A stretch of DNA of 64,000 bases from Variovorax terrae (GTDB lineage Bacteria; Pseudomonadota; Gammaproteobacteria; Burkholderiales; Burkholderiaceae_C): assembly GCF_022809125.1 (NCBI RefSeq), contig NZ_JALGBI010000001.1, positions 620,001 to 684,000 on the forward strand, given 5' to 3'. Position numbers and translations under genes: made by a program. The notes beneath the pieces were generated by a model, which was not told the origin of the DNA, did not search any database, and worked only from the letters and a program-made list of their open reading frames with translations. Positions 8,446 through 16,301 of the stretch are shown here, in pieces (within the stretch, counting starts at the first letter, position 1; every line of letters begins with the position of its first letter).

Positions 8446-8490
8446 GGCATTTTCATTAGGCGCGCAACCCGCCCGCTCGCCCAAAGCCTG

Positions 8491-8681
8491 CTGCCGGGGC
8501 GCAGCGCTTGCGCCACCGATCAAGAGCTCCGGGCGCGAAGCGCGGAAAAACGGGCCAGGCCATCGCAGCGGACGACAAGTGTCAAACCCAAGCCACTGAG
8601 GCCCGCCCGTTTTGAGCACTGCAGCGGCTCACCCGAAGGGGCCGGGGCTCTGGTGGCGCAAGCGCTGCGCCCCGGCGGCAG
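8491..8681 (-). repeat. Hairpin element B: 191-nt inverted-repeat unit, opposite orientation to A
   Basis: Arms 8491-8516 and 8652-8681 are inverted repeats (differing by a 3-nt insertion). Read on the minus strand, the interior aligns with element A from GTGAGCCGCTGCAG through CAAAAC to GTTTTTCCG and GCTTCGCGC. The internal stem is AAAACGGGC/GCCCGTTTT (8547-8555 with 8605-8613), which differs from element A by a compensatory A-T to G-C pair change. It lies 47 nt behind the ftsY stop codon, in the same sense. With element A, it fills most of the gene-free stretch 8130-8728. Confidence 0.75.
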
Positions 8682-8728
8682 GCGCTTCGCCGGAGGAAAA
8701 CCTCCAACCAAGAATCAAGCCAGCAAAA

Positions 8729-9802
8729 TCAAGCCAGCAAAGCCTGCGCAAACTCCCGAGCGCTGAAGGTTTCCAGGTCTTCGAGCTTCTCGCCCACGCC
8801 GATGAAATAGACGGGGACCGGCCGCAAGTCCGGGTGAATCTGGGTGCGCTCGCGCGCCCAGAGGGCAATGGCAGCCAGCACGCCGCCCTTGGCCGTGCCG
8901 TCAAGCTTGGTCACGATCAGGCCGGTGAGCTGCAGCGCGTCGTCGAAGGCGCGCACCTGGGCCAATGCGTTCTGGCCGGTGTTGCCGTCGATCACCAGCA
9001 GCACCTCGTGCGGTGCCGTGGCATCGGCCTTGGTCACCACCCGCTTGATCTTGCGCAGCTCCTCCATCAAATGCAGTTGCGTCGGCAGGCGCCCGGCCGT
9101 GTCCACCAGCACCACGTCCTTGCCGCGCGCCCGGCCCGCGGTGACGGCGTCGAAGCTCACGGCGGCCGGGTCGCCGCCTTCCTGGCTGACGATCTCCACG
9201 GTGTTGCGGTCGGCCCAGACGCCAAGCTGCTCGCGCGCCGCGGCGCGGAAGGTGTCGGCCGCGGCCAGCAGCACCGAGGCGCCCTCGGCCGACAGGTGGC
9301 GCGTGAGCTTGCCGATCGAGGTGGTCTTGCCCGCGCCGTTGACGCCCGCCACCATGATCACGGTGGGCTTGTGCTGGCCGATCACCAGCGGCTTCTCCAG
9401 CGGCGCCAGCAGCTCGGCGATGGCGTCGGCCAGCAGGCCCTTGACGGCGGCCGGGTCGGTGGTCTTGGTTTCCTTGACGCGCCGCCGCAGATCGTCCAGC
9501 AGGTGCTGGGTGGCCTTGACGCCGGTGTCGGCCATCAGCAGGGCGGCTTCCAGCTCTTCATACAGCGCATCGTCGATCTGCGTGCCGGTGAACACGGTGG
9601 CGATGCTCGAGCCGGTCTTGCGCAAGCCGGCCTTGAGCTTGTCGAGCCAGCCCTTGCGCGAGGGCTCGGGCGCGGCGGGCGCCGGGCTGGCAGCCACGGC
9701 GGGCGCGACGGCCGGCGGCACGGAAACGGGGGCTGCGGCGTCGGGCAGCGCGGTGGGAGCAGGGGGGGCGGGCGGTGCTTTTTTCTTGAAGAAACTGAAC
9801 AT
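8729..9802 (-). CDS. ftsY: Signal recognition particle receptor FtsY
   Basis: 357 residues from the ATG at 9802. A short Pro/Ala-rich acidic-poor N-terminal region (1-50) replaces the long A domain of E. coli FtsY; the N domain follows (about 50-135), then the SRP GTPase G domain with P-loop GVNGAGKTT (153-161), DTAGR (about 245) and TKLDGTAKGG (about 304). It docks ribosome-SRP complexes at the inner membrane for cotranslational insertion. It is divergent from the M16 protease pair with 29 nt between, an arrangement common in this group of bacteria. Confidence 0.97.
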   Translation of the reverse strand: MFSFFKKKAPPAPPAPTALPDAAAPVSVPPAVAPAVAASPAPAAPEPSRKGWLDKLKAGLRKTGSSIATVFTGTQIDDALYEELEAALLMADTGVKATQHLLDDLRRRVKETKTTDPAAVKGLLADAIAELLAPLEKPLVIGQHKPTVIMVAGVNGAGKTTSIGKLTRHLSAEGASVLLAAADTFRAAAREQLGVWADRNTVEIVSQEGGDPAAVSFDAVTAGRARGKDVVLVDTAGRLPTQLHLMEELRKIKRVVTKADATAPHEVLLVIDGNTGQNALAQVRAFDDALQLTGLIVTKLDGTAKGGVLAAIALWARERTQIHPDLRPVPVYFIGVGEKLEDLETFSAREFAQALLA

Positions 9803-9831
9803 TGGGCGGTTTTCTAGAATCACACCATTCT

Positions 9832-11235
9832 ATGAAACGACTTCTCCCAGCCCTTTCCTTCGTCCTGGGATTGGCCTTCACGGCCGGCGCCAGCGCCCAG
9901 ACCCCCGTCAAAACCGAACAATTCACCCTCGCCAACGGCATGACGCTGATCGTCAAGCCCGACCGGCGCGCGCCCACGGCCGTGCACATGGTCTGGGTGC
10001 GCGTGGGCTCGCTGGACGAGGTGGACGGCACCTCGGGCGTGGCGCATGCGCTGGAGCACATGATGTTCAAGGGCACGCCGACGCTGCCGCCGGGCGAGTT
10101 CTCGCGCCGCGTGGCGGCGCTGGGCGGGCGCGAGAACGCCTTCACCACGCGCGATTACACCGGCTACTACCAGCAGATCCCGGCCGGCCGGCTGGAGGAT
10201 GTGATGAAGCTCGAAGCCGACCGCTTCGCGCACAACCAGTGGCCTGACGAGGAGTTCCGCAAGGAGATCGAGGTGGTCAAGGAGGAGCGCCGCATGCGCA
10301 CCGAGGACGTGCCGCGCTCGCTGCTGTACGAGCAGCTCAATGCCGCGGCCTTCATCGCCTCGCCCTACCACCGCCCGGTGGTGGGCTGGATGAGCGACCT
10401 CGACGCCATGACGCCCGACGACGTGCGCGACTTCCACCGCCGCTGGTACGTGCCGGCCAACGCCACCGTGGTGGTGGTGGGCGACGTGGAGCCGGCCCAG
10501 GTGCATCGCCTGGCCGAGAAATACTACGGCGGCATCCCGGCGCGCGCCGTGCCCGCGCGCAAGCCGCGCACCGAGCCCGTGCAGGCGGGCATCCGCCGCC
10601 TCGAATTCAAGGCGCCGGCCGAGCAGGCCTACGTGACGCTGGCGTTCCGCGTGCCGCAACTGGCCTCGCTCACGGCGCCCCAGCCGTCCGACGAGGACGC
10701 GCTTGCCCTCACGGTGCTGGCGGCCGTGCTCGACGGCTACGAGGGCGCGCGGCTGGCCCGCGCGCTGACCCAGGGGCCCGACCGCGTGGCCGACAGCGCC
10801 GGCGCGGGCAACGGCCTGTTCGGGCGCGGGCCGCAACTCTTTGTGCTGGATGGCGTGCCGGCGCAGGGCAAGACCGCGGAACAGGTCGAGGCCGCGCTGC
10901 GCGCCCAGGTGGCGCTGGTGGCGCGCGAGGGCGTGAGCGAGGCCGAGCTCAACCGCGTCAAGACGCAGTGGGTGGCCGGCGAGGTCTACAAGCTCGACTC
11001 GCTGATGAACCAGGCGCGCGAACTCGGCAGCTACTGGATCCAGGGCCAGCCGCTGGACGCCGGCGAGCGCCTGATCCAGCGCCTGCGCGCCGTCACGGCG
11101 CAGCAGGTGCAGGCGGTGGCGGCGCGCTACTTCGGCGACGACCAGCTCACCGTCGCCACGCTGCGCCCGCAGCCTCTGGACAAGAACCGCGCGCCGCGCC
11201 CGGCGGCACCCGGCGCCGCGGGAGAGATGCGATGA
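9832..11235 (+). CDS. M16-family zinc metallopeptidase (active subunit)
   Basis: 467 residues from the ATG at 9832. A signal peptide (about 1-22, ending ASAQ) indicates export. The inverted zinc motif HxxEH is present as HALEH, followed by MMFKGT and, about 75 residues on, KEERRMRTED with the third zinc-ligand glutamate. Two M16 domains are present, as in pitrilysin-like and mitochondrial-processing-peptidase-like enzymes. Its stop codon overlaps the start of the next M16 gene (ATGA), so the two are translated together and probably form a heterodimer. Substrate unknown. Confidence 0.93.
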   Translation: MKRLLPALSFVLGLAFTAGASAQTPVKTEQFTLANGMTLIVKPDRRAPTAVHMVWVRVGSLDEVDGTSGVAHALEHMMFKGTPTLPPGEFSRRVAALGGRENAFTTRDYTGYYQQIPAGRLEDVMKLEADRFAHNQWPDEEFRKEIEVVKEERRMRTEDVPRSLLYEQLNAAAFIASPYHRPVVGWMSDLDAMTPDDVRDFHRRWYVPANATVVVVGDVEPAQVHRLAEKYYGGIPARAVPARKPRTEPVQAGIRRLEFKAPAEQAYVTLAFRVPQLASLTAPQPSDEDALALTVLAAVLDGYEGARLARALTQGPDRVADSAGAGNGLFGRGPQLFVLDGVPAQGKTAEQVEAALRAQVALVAREGVSEAELNRVKTQWVAGEVYKLDSLMNQARELGSYWIQGQPLDAGERLIQRLRAVTAQQVQAVAARYFGDDQLTVATLRPQPLDKNRAPRPAAPGAAGEMR

Positions 11236-12596
11236 ACCCGAGCACTATGAAAACAATAGCAAAGAACAACCGCTGCACCTGGACGTTGGCCGCTTTTCTC
11301 TCATTTTTCGGGATGAATGCCGCTTTCGCGGCCCTGCCGATCCAGCACTGGACCCAGGCCAGCGGCGCGCAGGTCTATCTGGTCGAGAGCCCGGGCATCC
11401 CGATGCTGGACGTGCAGATCGACTTCGACGCCGGCGCCCGCCGCGACCCGGCCCCGCAGGCCGGCTTGGCCAGCGTCACCGCCGACATGGCTTCCAAGGG
11501 GCTGCTGGCGCGCGGCGCCGAGCCGGCGCTCGACGAGAACGCGCTGAGCCAGGCCTGGGCCGACCTCGGCGCCTCGTTCGGCGCCGGCGCGGGCAACGAC
11601 CGCATGAGCTTCTCGCTGCGCTCGCTGACCTACCCCGACCTGCTGGACCGCGCCGTGCGGCTGGCCGCGCGCCAGCTTGGCGAACCCGCGTTTCCCGAGG
11701 CCGTCTGGCTGCGCGAGCGCGCGCGCCTGAACGCCGCGCTCAAGGAGGCCAACACCCGCCCGGCCACCCTGGCCGGCCGCGCCTTCGCCCAGGCCGTCTA
11801 CGGCGGCCACCCCTACGGCCAGGAGATGACCGAGGACAGCCTCGCGCGCATCGGCGTGGCCGACATGCGCGCCTTCTACGGCGGCCTGATCGCGCCCTGC
11901 CGCGCCAAGGTGAGCCTGGTCGGCGCGGTCACGCGCGCGCAGGCCGATGCGCTGGTGCAAACCCTGCTGTCGCGCCTGCCCCAGCCTGCTGCCTGCGCGC
12001 CGCTGCCTGTACTGCCCGAGGTGTCGCCGCTGGCCGCCGCGCGCGAGCAGCGCATCCCGTTCGCCTCGGCCCAGGCCCAGGTGCTGATCGGCCAGCCGGG
12101 CTACCGGCGCAACGACCCCGACTTCTTCGCGCTCACCGTGGGCAACTACATCCTGGGCGGCGGCGGCTTCGTCTCGCGCCTGACCTCCGAGGTGCGCGAG
12201 AAGCGGGCCCTGAGCTACAGCGTCTACAGCTACTTCGCGCCCGGCCTGCATGCGGGCGCCTTCACCGTAGGCCTGCAGACCCGGCCCGACCAGGCCGACG
12301 CGGCGGTGCGCGTGGCGCGCGAGGTGGTTGCCAAGTTCGTGGCCGAGGGGCCGACCGAGGCCGAGCTCAAGGCCGCCAAGGACAACCTGATCGGCGGCTT
12401 CGCGCTGCGCATCGACAGCAACCGCAAGCTGCTGGACAACGTGGCCAACATCGCCTGGAACGGGCTGCCGCTGAACTACCTCGACACCTGGACGCAGCAG
12501 GTCGGCCAGGTCAGCGCGGCCCAGATCAAGGCCGCCTTCGCGCGCAAGCTGCAGCCCGAGCGCATGGTGACCGTGGTGCTGGGCGGCACGCCCTGA
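11232..12596 (+). CDS. M16-family peptidase-like protein lacking the zinc site
   Basis: 454 residues. The start overlaps the previous stop by 4 nt. A signal peptide (about 1-32) is followed by two M16 domains, but where the active subunit has HxxEH this one reads GLASVTADMASKGLL, so it has no zinc ligands and is probably the non-catalytic partner, as with paired M16 subunits elsewhere. YRRNDPDFFALTVGNYILGGGGFVSRLTSEVREKRALSYSVYS is the conserved C-terminal-domain block. The signal peptide coding region coincides with a copy of the GCTAT/ATAGC repeat (11242-11310). Confidence 0.92.
   Translation: MNPSTMKTIAKNNRCTWTLAAFLSFFGMNAAFAALPIQHWTQASGAQVYLVESPGIPMLDVQIDFDAGARRDPAPQAGLASVTADMASKGLLARGAEPALDENALSQAWADLGASFGAGAGNDRMSFSLRSLTYPDLLDRAVRLAARQLGEPAFPEAVWLRERARLNAALKEANTRPATLAGRAFAQAVYGGHPYGQEMTEDSLARIGVADMRAFYGGLIAPCRAKVSLVGAVTRAQADALVQTLLSRLPQPAACAPLPVLPEVSPLAAAREQRIPFASAQAQVLIGQPGYRRNDPDFFALTVGNYILGGGGFVSRLTSEVREKRALSYSVYSYFAPGLHAGAFTVGLQTRPDQADAAVRVAREVVAKFVAEGPTEAELKAAKDNLIGGFALRIDSNRKLLDNVANIAWNGLPLNYLDTWTQQVGQVSAAQIKAAFARKLQPERMVTVVLGGTP
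11242..11310 (+). repeat. GCTAT/ATAGC dispersed repeat, copy 2 (encodes a signal peptide)
   Basis: CACTATGAAAACAATAGCAA, then CCGCTGCACCTGGACGTTGGCC and TTTTCTC match the order of blocks in the other copies. It is read in frame as residues about 4-26 of the second M16 protein, that is, the n-region and hydrophobic core of its signal peptide. Confidence 0.65.
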
Positions 12597-12646
12597 ATCG
12601 GAAACGCGGCCGCCCGCGGCCCGCGGTGCGCCACAATGGCGGCGAC

Positions 12647-13282
12647 ATGACTTCTCCCGACACCCAACCGCGCCGCGCGCCGGCCCCGAAGGGCCGCCCC
12701 AAGGGCAGCCGCCCGGCGCCGGCCGCGGCGCCGCACGAGGTGCGCATCATCGGCGGCCAGTGGAAGCGCAGCAAGCTGCCGGTGGCCGACCGGCCCGGCC
12801 TGCGCCCCACGCCCGACCGCGTGCGCGAAACCCTGTTCAACTGGCTCGGCCAGGACCTCACGGGCTGGCGCTGCATCGATGCCTTCGCCGGCAGCGGCGC
12901 CCTGGGCTTCGAGGCCGCCTCGCGCGGCGCGGCCGAGGTGCTGATGCTGGAGCAGGACGCGGCGCTGGTGGCGCGGCTTGCGGCCGTCAAGACCCGGCTG
13001 GGCGCCGCGGCGGTGCGCATCGAGCGCGGCGACGGCGTGGCGGCGCTCGGGCGCGCCGCGCCGGGCTCGGTCGACCTGGTGTTTCTCGACCCCCCGTTCG
13101 AGGCGGAGGCGCTGTTCGCGCCGGCGCTGCGGGCGGCCCGGACTGCGCTGCGGGCCGATGGCCTGGTCTACCTCGAGGCGCCCCGGCCCTGGGACGCCGA
13201 CGCGCTGGCCGCCCACGGTCTGCAGCCGCACCGCCACCTGAAAGCCGGGGCCGTGCACGCCCATTTGTTACGGCATCTGTAA
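12647..13282 (+). CDS. rsmD: 16S rRNA (guanine(966)-N(2))-methyltransferase RsmD
   Basis: 211 residues from the ATG at 12647. A basic, disordered leader (1-30) precedes the RsmD core: VRIIGGQWKRSKLPV, RPTPDRVRETLFNWL, the AdoMet-binding motif DAFAGSGALGFEAASRGA (78-95) and the catalytic DPPF (148-151). It methylates G966 of 16S rRNA during small-subunit assembly. It lies 50 nt after the M16 pair and 57 nt before coaD, in the same direction. Confidence 0.95.
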   Translation: MTSPDTQPRRAPAPKGRPKGSRPAPAAAPHEVRIIGGQWKRSKLPVADRPGLRPTPDRVRETLFNWLGQDLTGWRCIDAFAGSGALGFEAASRGAAEVLMLEQDAALVARLAAVKTRLGAAAVRIERGDGVAALGRAAPGSVDLVFLDPPFEAEALFAPALRAARTALRADGLVYLEAPRPWDADALAAHGLQPHRHLKAGAVHAHLLRHL

Positions 13283-13339
13283 CGGCGGGCATAATGCACT
13301 GCAACAAAACCGTCATGAACGTGTTGAGGAGAAGGGCTC

Positions 13340-13837
13340 ATGTCCAACGTCGTTGCCGTCTATCCCGGGACCTTTGACCCCATGACCCTGGGCCACGAAG
13401 ACGTGGTCCGGCGGGCCACGCAGTTGTTCGACCGCGTGATTGTGGCGGTGGCCGCCGGCCACCATAAGAAGGCCTTGTTCACCTTGCAGGAGCGCATCGA
13501 GATGGCGCGCGAGGTGGTGAGCCGCTATCCGCAGGTGGAAGTGGAGAGCTTCTCCGGCCTGCTGCGCGACTTCGTGGTGCAGCGCGGCGGCAAGGCCATG
13601 GTGCGCGGCCTGCGCGCCGTGACCGACTTCGACTACGAGTTCCAGCTCGCCGGCATGAACCGCAGCCTGATGCCCGACGTGGAGACCGTGTTCCTCACGC
13701 CCAGCGACAAGTACCAGTTCATCTCCAGCACCTTCGTGCGCGAGATCGCGGTGCTGGGTGGCGAGGTCGACAAGTTCGTCTCGGCCTCGGTGCAGCAGCG
13801 CCTGGCCGAGAAGGTGCGCAGCCTGGGCCGCGAGTAA
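13340..13837 (+). CDS. coaD: Phosphopantetheine adenylyltransferase
   Basis: 165 residues, standard length. The nucleotidyltransferase motif [17 protein letters not shown] is at the N-terminus and the C-terminal [14 protein letters not shown] is present, with [20 protein letters not shown] between. It makes dephospho-CoA from 4'-phosphopantetheine and ATP, the fourth step of CoA synthesis. GAGGAGAAGGG lies just before the ATG. Its partner rsmD directly upstream is a common arrangement. Confidence 0.97.
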   Translation: MSNVVAVYPGTFDPMTLGHEDVVRRATQLFDRVIVAVAAGHHKKALFTLQERIEMAREVVSRYPQVEVESFSGLLRDFVVQRGGKAMVRGLRAVTDFDYEFQLAGMNRSLMPDVETVFLTPSDKYQFISSTFVREIAVLGGEVDKFVSASVQQRLAEKVRSLGRE

Positions 13838-13865
13838 GGCGGCAAAGGCATCGGCCGCCGGGCGC

Positions 13866-14264
13866 TCAGCGCCGCAGCGCGGCGGCGATCCAGAAGGCCA
13901 GCGCCACGGCCAGCGCCGTCCAGACGAGCACGATCACGACCGCCCCCACGAAGCTGCGCGGCTTGGCCGCCGGCCGGGCCATCCAGGCCTCGGCCTGCTG
14001 GCGGGACTCCAGCAAGACCTGGGGCGGCAGCAGGCGCAGGGTCAGCCAGATCAGGGCCGGAAGCAGGATGACGTCGTCCAGGTAGCCGAGCACCGGAATG
14101 AAGTCGGGGATCAGGTCGATCGGGCTGAGCGCATAGGCCAGCACGAAAGCGCCCAGCGCCTTGGCGTACCAGGGGGTGTCCGGATGCGTTCGGGCGAACC
14201 ACAGCGTCATCGCATCGCGCTTGATGCGCCTGGCCCAGCTTCGTGCCGTGTTCAGGAAACCCAT
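13866..14264 (-). CDS. YkvA-like (DUF1232) membrane protein
   Basis: 132 residues. The DUF1232 core is present as PWYAKALGAFVLAYALSPIDLIPDFIPVLGYLDDVILLPALIWL (about 31-74), with the characteristic SPIDLIPD motif, and a C-terminal membrane helix (about 106-128). Function of the family is not established. It lies 13 nt downstream of the hydrolase gene on the same strand, suggesting one transcript, and converges on coaD. Confidence 0.88.
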   Translation of the reverse strand: MGFLNTARSWARRIKRDAMTLWFARTHPDTPWYAKALGAFVLAYALSPIDLIPDFIPVLGYLDDVILLPALIWLTLRLLPPQVLLESRQQAEAWMARPAAKPRSFVGAVVIVLVWTALAVALAFWIAAALRR

Positions 14265-14277
14265 CGACGGCCCGGCT

Positions 14278-14991
14278 TCAAGGCCGGGACGGATTCACCC
14301 GTGCCAGCCACGCCAGCAGCGTGGCGTTCACCTCGTCCGGCTTTTCCATCGTCAGCATGTGGCCGCACTGCGGCAGCAGCACCAGCTCGGCACCGGGGAC
14401 CAGGGCCGCGATCTCGCGCGCGCACTCCGGCGGGGTGAGCTGGTCGGCCTCGCCGCACATCACCAGCGTGGGGCAGCGCAGCTGCGGCAGGTGGGCGCGC
14501 GCATCGGGCCGCGCGATCACGGCGCGGTTCTGGCGGATCAGCTGCTCGGCGCCCGCGCCCAGCACGAAGTCCAGGTAGGCCTGCACCAGCGCCGGGTCGT
14601 TGGCCTGCTGCGGGGCGAAGGCAAAGCCCACGTTGGGCCGGATCACTTCCTCGGCGCGCCCCTGGCGGAACAGCTCGATCGCGCTCTCGCGCAGCGCGCG
14701 CATGTCGTCGGTCTCGGGCCGCGCGCTGGTGCCCAGCAGGGCCAGGCCCCGGACGCGCTGCGGCGCCTGGCGTGCCGTCTCCATCGCCACCATGCCGCCC
14801 ATCGACGCGCCGCACAGGATCAGCTCGCCGCCATGCTCCTCCAGCAGGGCGCGGGCCATGGCCTCGACCGTTTCGGCGCGCGTGTGGACGTCGGTGACGA
14901 CGGGGCTCAGGGCGGCGGGCAGCGCGGCCAGTTGCGCCTGCCACATCGTGGCGTCGCCGGCCAGGCCGGGGATCAGGATCAGTCGGGGCAT
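14278..14991 (-). CDS. Alpha/beta-hydrolase
   Basis: 237 residues. Starts MPRLILIPGLAGDATMW with the oxyanion-hole region; the nucleophile elbow is GASMGG (Ser63), the acid is in MCGEADQLTPPE (about 185), and the catalytic histidine in QCGHMLTMEKPDEVN (about 213). The full triad suggests an active esterase or lactonase-type enzyme; the substrate cannot be told. AGGAAAA lies about 6 nt before the ATG. Probably co-transcribed with the YkvA-like gene. Confidence 0.9.
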   Translation of the reverse strand: MPRLILIPGLAGDATMWQAQLAALPAALSPVVTDVHTRAETVEAMARALLEEHGGELILCGASMGGMVAMETARQAPQRVRGLALLGTSARPETDDMRALRESAIELFRQGRAEEVIRPNVGFAFAPQQANDPALVQAYLDFVLGAGAEQLIRQNRAVIARPDARAHLPQLRCPTLVMCGEADQLTPPECAREIAALVPGAELVLLPQCGHMLTMEKPDEVNATLLAWLARVNPSRP

Positions 14992-15053
14992 GGGGAAATT
15001 TTCCTTTCGGGGGCGATTCTGTCATCCCCGGCATGACGCCAAACCGCGCCCGG

Positions 15054-15491
15054 CTACAGATCGAGCGCCCGGCTGCGCGACAGCGCCTCAAGCGCATGGG
15101 CGGTGGCGGCGGCCTCGTCCGGGCCGATGGCCCGCGTGGCCTCGCGGCACACGGCCTGCACTGTCTCGAGCGCGCCTTGCAGCAGTGCCTGGCCTGCCGG
15201 GCGCAGCACGGCCTCGCCGGCGCGCCGCCCCGCGGCGCCGGGCACGCGGTCGAGCAGCCCGGTCTTCTCCAGCGGCAGCAGCCGGCGCACGGCAGCCGAG
15301 AGCGTGAGCCCCAGCGGCCGCGCGAGTTCGTCCACCGGCAGGCGGCGCCCCTCGGCGAGCGCCAGCCGGTGCAGCAGCAGGAAGTCGCCGAAGCTCAGGC
15401 CATGGAAGGTGCCGAGCTCGTCGTCCAGCTTGAAGCCGAGCCGCGCATGGGCCTCGGCCAGCCGCAGGCCCAGGGTGAGTGCGTCGGTCAT
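15054..15491 (-). CDS. MarR-family transcriptional regulator
   Basis: 145 residues from the ATG at 15491, preceded by GGAGG. A winged helix of MarR type is visible: LSFGDFLLLHRLALAEGRRLPVDELARPLGLTLSAAVRRLLPLEKTGLLDRVPG. The start overlaps the stop of the GIY-YIG gene (ATGA), so the two are translationally coupled. MarR proteins usually bind palindromes near their own promoter; the repeated CCCGGATTAAAT-type boxes upstream of the pair (15905-15945) are candidates. Ligand unknown. Confidence 0.82.
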   Translation of the reverse strand: MTDALTLGLRLAEAHARLGFKLDDELGTFHGLSFGDFLLLHRLALAEGRRLPVDELARPLGLTLSAAVRRLLPLEKTGLLDRVPGAAGRRAGEAVLRPAGQALLQGALETVQAVCREATRAIGPDEAAATAHALEALSRSRALDL

Positions 15492-15868
15492 GGCGCCTCC
15501 TTGGTGTGGGCCGGGCCCGGGCGGCCGTTGTAGCCGGCCGGCCCGTGGCAGGGGAGTTCTTCGCGCCACAGCGCCAGGGCGTCGGCGAGTTCCGCCGGGT
15601 AGTCGAACTGCGGGTCGTCGCGTTCCTTGAGGCGCTCCAGCACCTCGAAGCTGAACTGGTCGGCGCCGCAGGCGATCCAGTCGCGCTGCAGCTCCTTGTT
15701 GCGGTGCGAGCGCAGCTGCAGCTCGAAGCGGTGCCGGTTCATCGCGCCCGGCAGGTTCATGCTGGCATCGACGTAGAGGCGGCCGTTGGCGTGGTTCCGG
15801 ATCAGGAACACGCCCATGGGAACCCGGGCGGCCTTGTATTGCCGGGTGAGGGTGCGCTTGTCGTTCAT
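15488..15868 (-). CDS. GIY-YIG nuclease-like protein
   Basis: 126 residues from the ATG at 15868. The GIY-YIG core is recognisable but altered: GVFLIRN in place of GxYxI and GRLYV in place of the YIG strand, followed by an R-containing helix and FSFEVLERL. Small single-domain members of this kind occur in many Burkholderiales without known function, and the catalytic tyrosine and arginine positions look only partly kept, so nuclease activity is uncertain. No clear ribosome site precedes the chosen ATG, so the start may lie elsewhere. Coupled to the MarR gene. Confidence 0.75.
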   Translation of the reverse strand: MNDKRTLTRQYKAARVPMGVFLIRNHANGRLYVDASMNLPGAMNRHRFELQLRSHRNKELQRDWIACGADQFSFEVLERLKERDDPQFDYPAELADALALWREELPCHGPAGYNGRPGPAHTKEAP

Positions 15869-15904
15869 GGGAGGTCGGGTGAGGAAAGGGAGGGGTCTAA
15901 TTTT

Positions 15905-15945
15905 ACCCGGATTAAATATTACCATCAATATTGCCCGGATTTAAT
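15905..15945. promoter_or_regulatory. Two CCCGGATT(T)AAT boxes, candidate operator of the GIY-YIG/MarR operon
   Basis: ACCCGGATTAAAT (15905-15917) and GCCCGGATTTAAT (15933-15945) are near-identical direct repeats with starts 28 nt apart in an AT-rich island within GC-rich DNA, 37-77 nt upstream of the GIY-YIG start. The spacing is close to a multiple of the helical turn. Binding by the MarR protein is an inference. Confidence 0.45.
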
Positions 15946-16124
15946 TGGGGAGACCCGCCGCCCTCACCCTGCCGGATCGGCTTGGCGCCCGCGCCGCAGG
16001 GCAGGAGCAGGGCCAGCGTGGATGGCCGGCGGCCTCGCGATCAGCCCGGCGGTCGGCCCGCAGCGCTTCGGCGCCGGGTTTTCAAGGAAATACCGGCCGA
16101 TGTCCTTGTCGGGCGGTCATCGGG

Positions 16125-16145
16125 TGCTATGGATTTAATAGCAAC
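16125..16145 (+). repeat. GCTAT/ATAGC dispersed repeat, copy 3 (core only)
   Basis: TGCTATGGATTTAATAGCAA matches the palindromic core of the family, but the downstream blocks seen in the other copies are weak here. It lies 157 nt upstream of urtA. Confidence 0.5.
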
Positions 16146-16301
16146 CCATGCCTGCCGGCACCGGTCGCGTACGCCACCTGGCGTATTGGCGCGGCCCGGG
16201 GGCGAACCTAGCATGAACCTGTCCGCTGAATGGCGTCCGGGAGGGCGGCGACAGCGAACCCCGTCCATCCCCTTTGTTCGTTCCTCACTTGGAGAAGCCA
16301 C

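Larger units (their letters stand above)
15869..16301. other. Regulatory gap between the GIY-YIG/MarR pair and urtA
   Basis: 433 bases between divergent transcripts with no convincing gene. It holds the paired CCCGGAT boxes (15905-15945), the core of a GCTAT/ATAGC repeat (16125-16145), and GGAGAA just before urtA. I found no convincing nitrogen-control promoter by eye. Confidence 0.5.

Noticed and set aside
16186..16205. Possible sigma-54 promoter upstream of urtA (TTGGCGCGG...)
   Set aside because: The -12 element does not match TTGC and the region is GC-rich, so the resemblance is likely chance.
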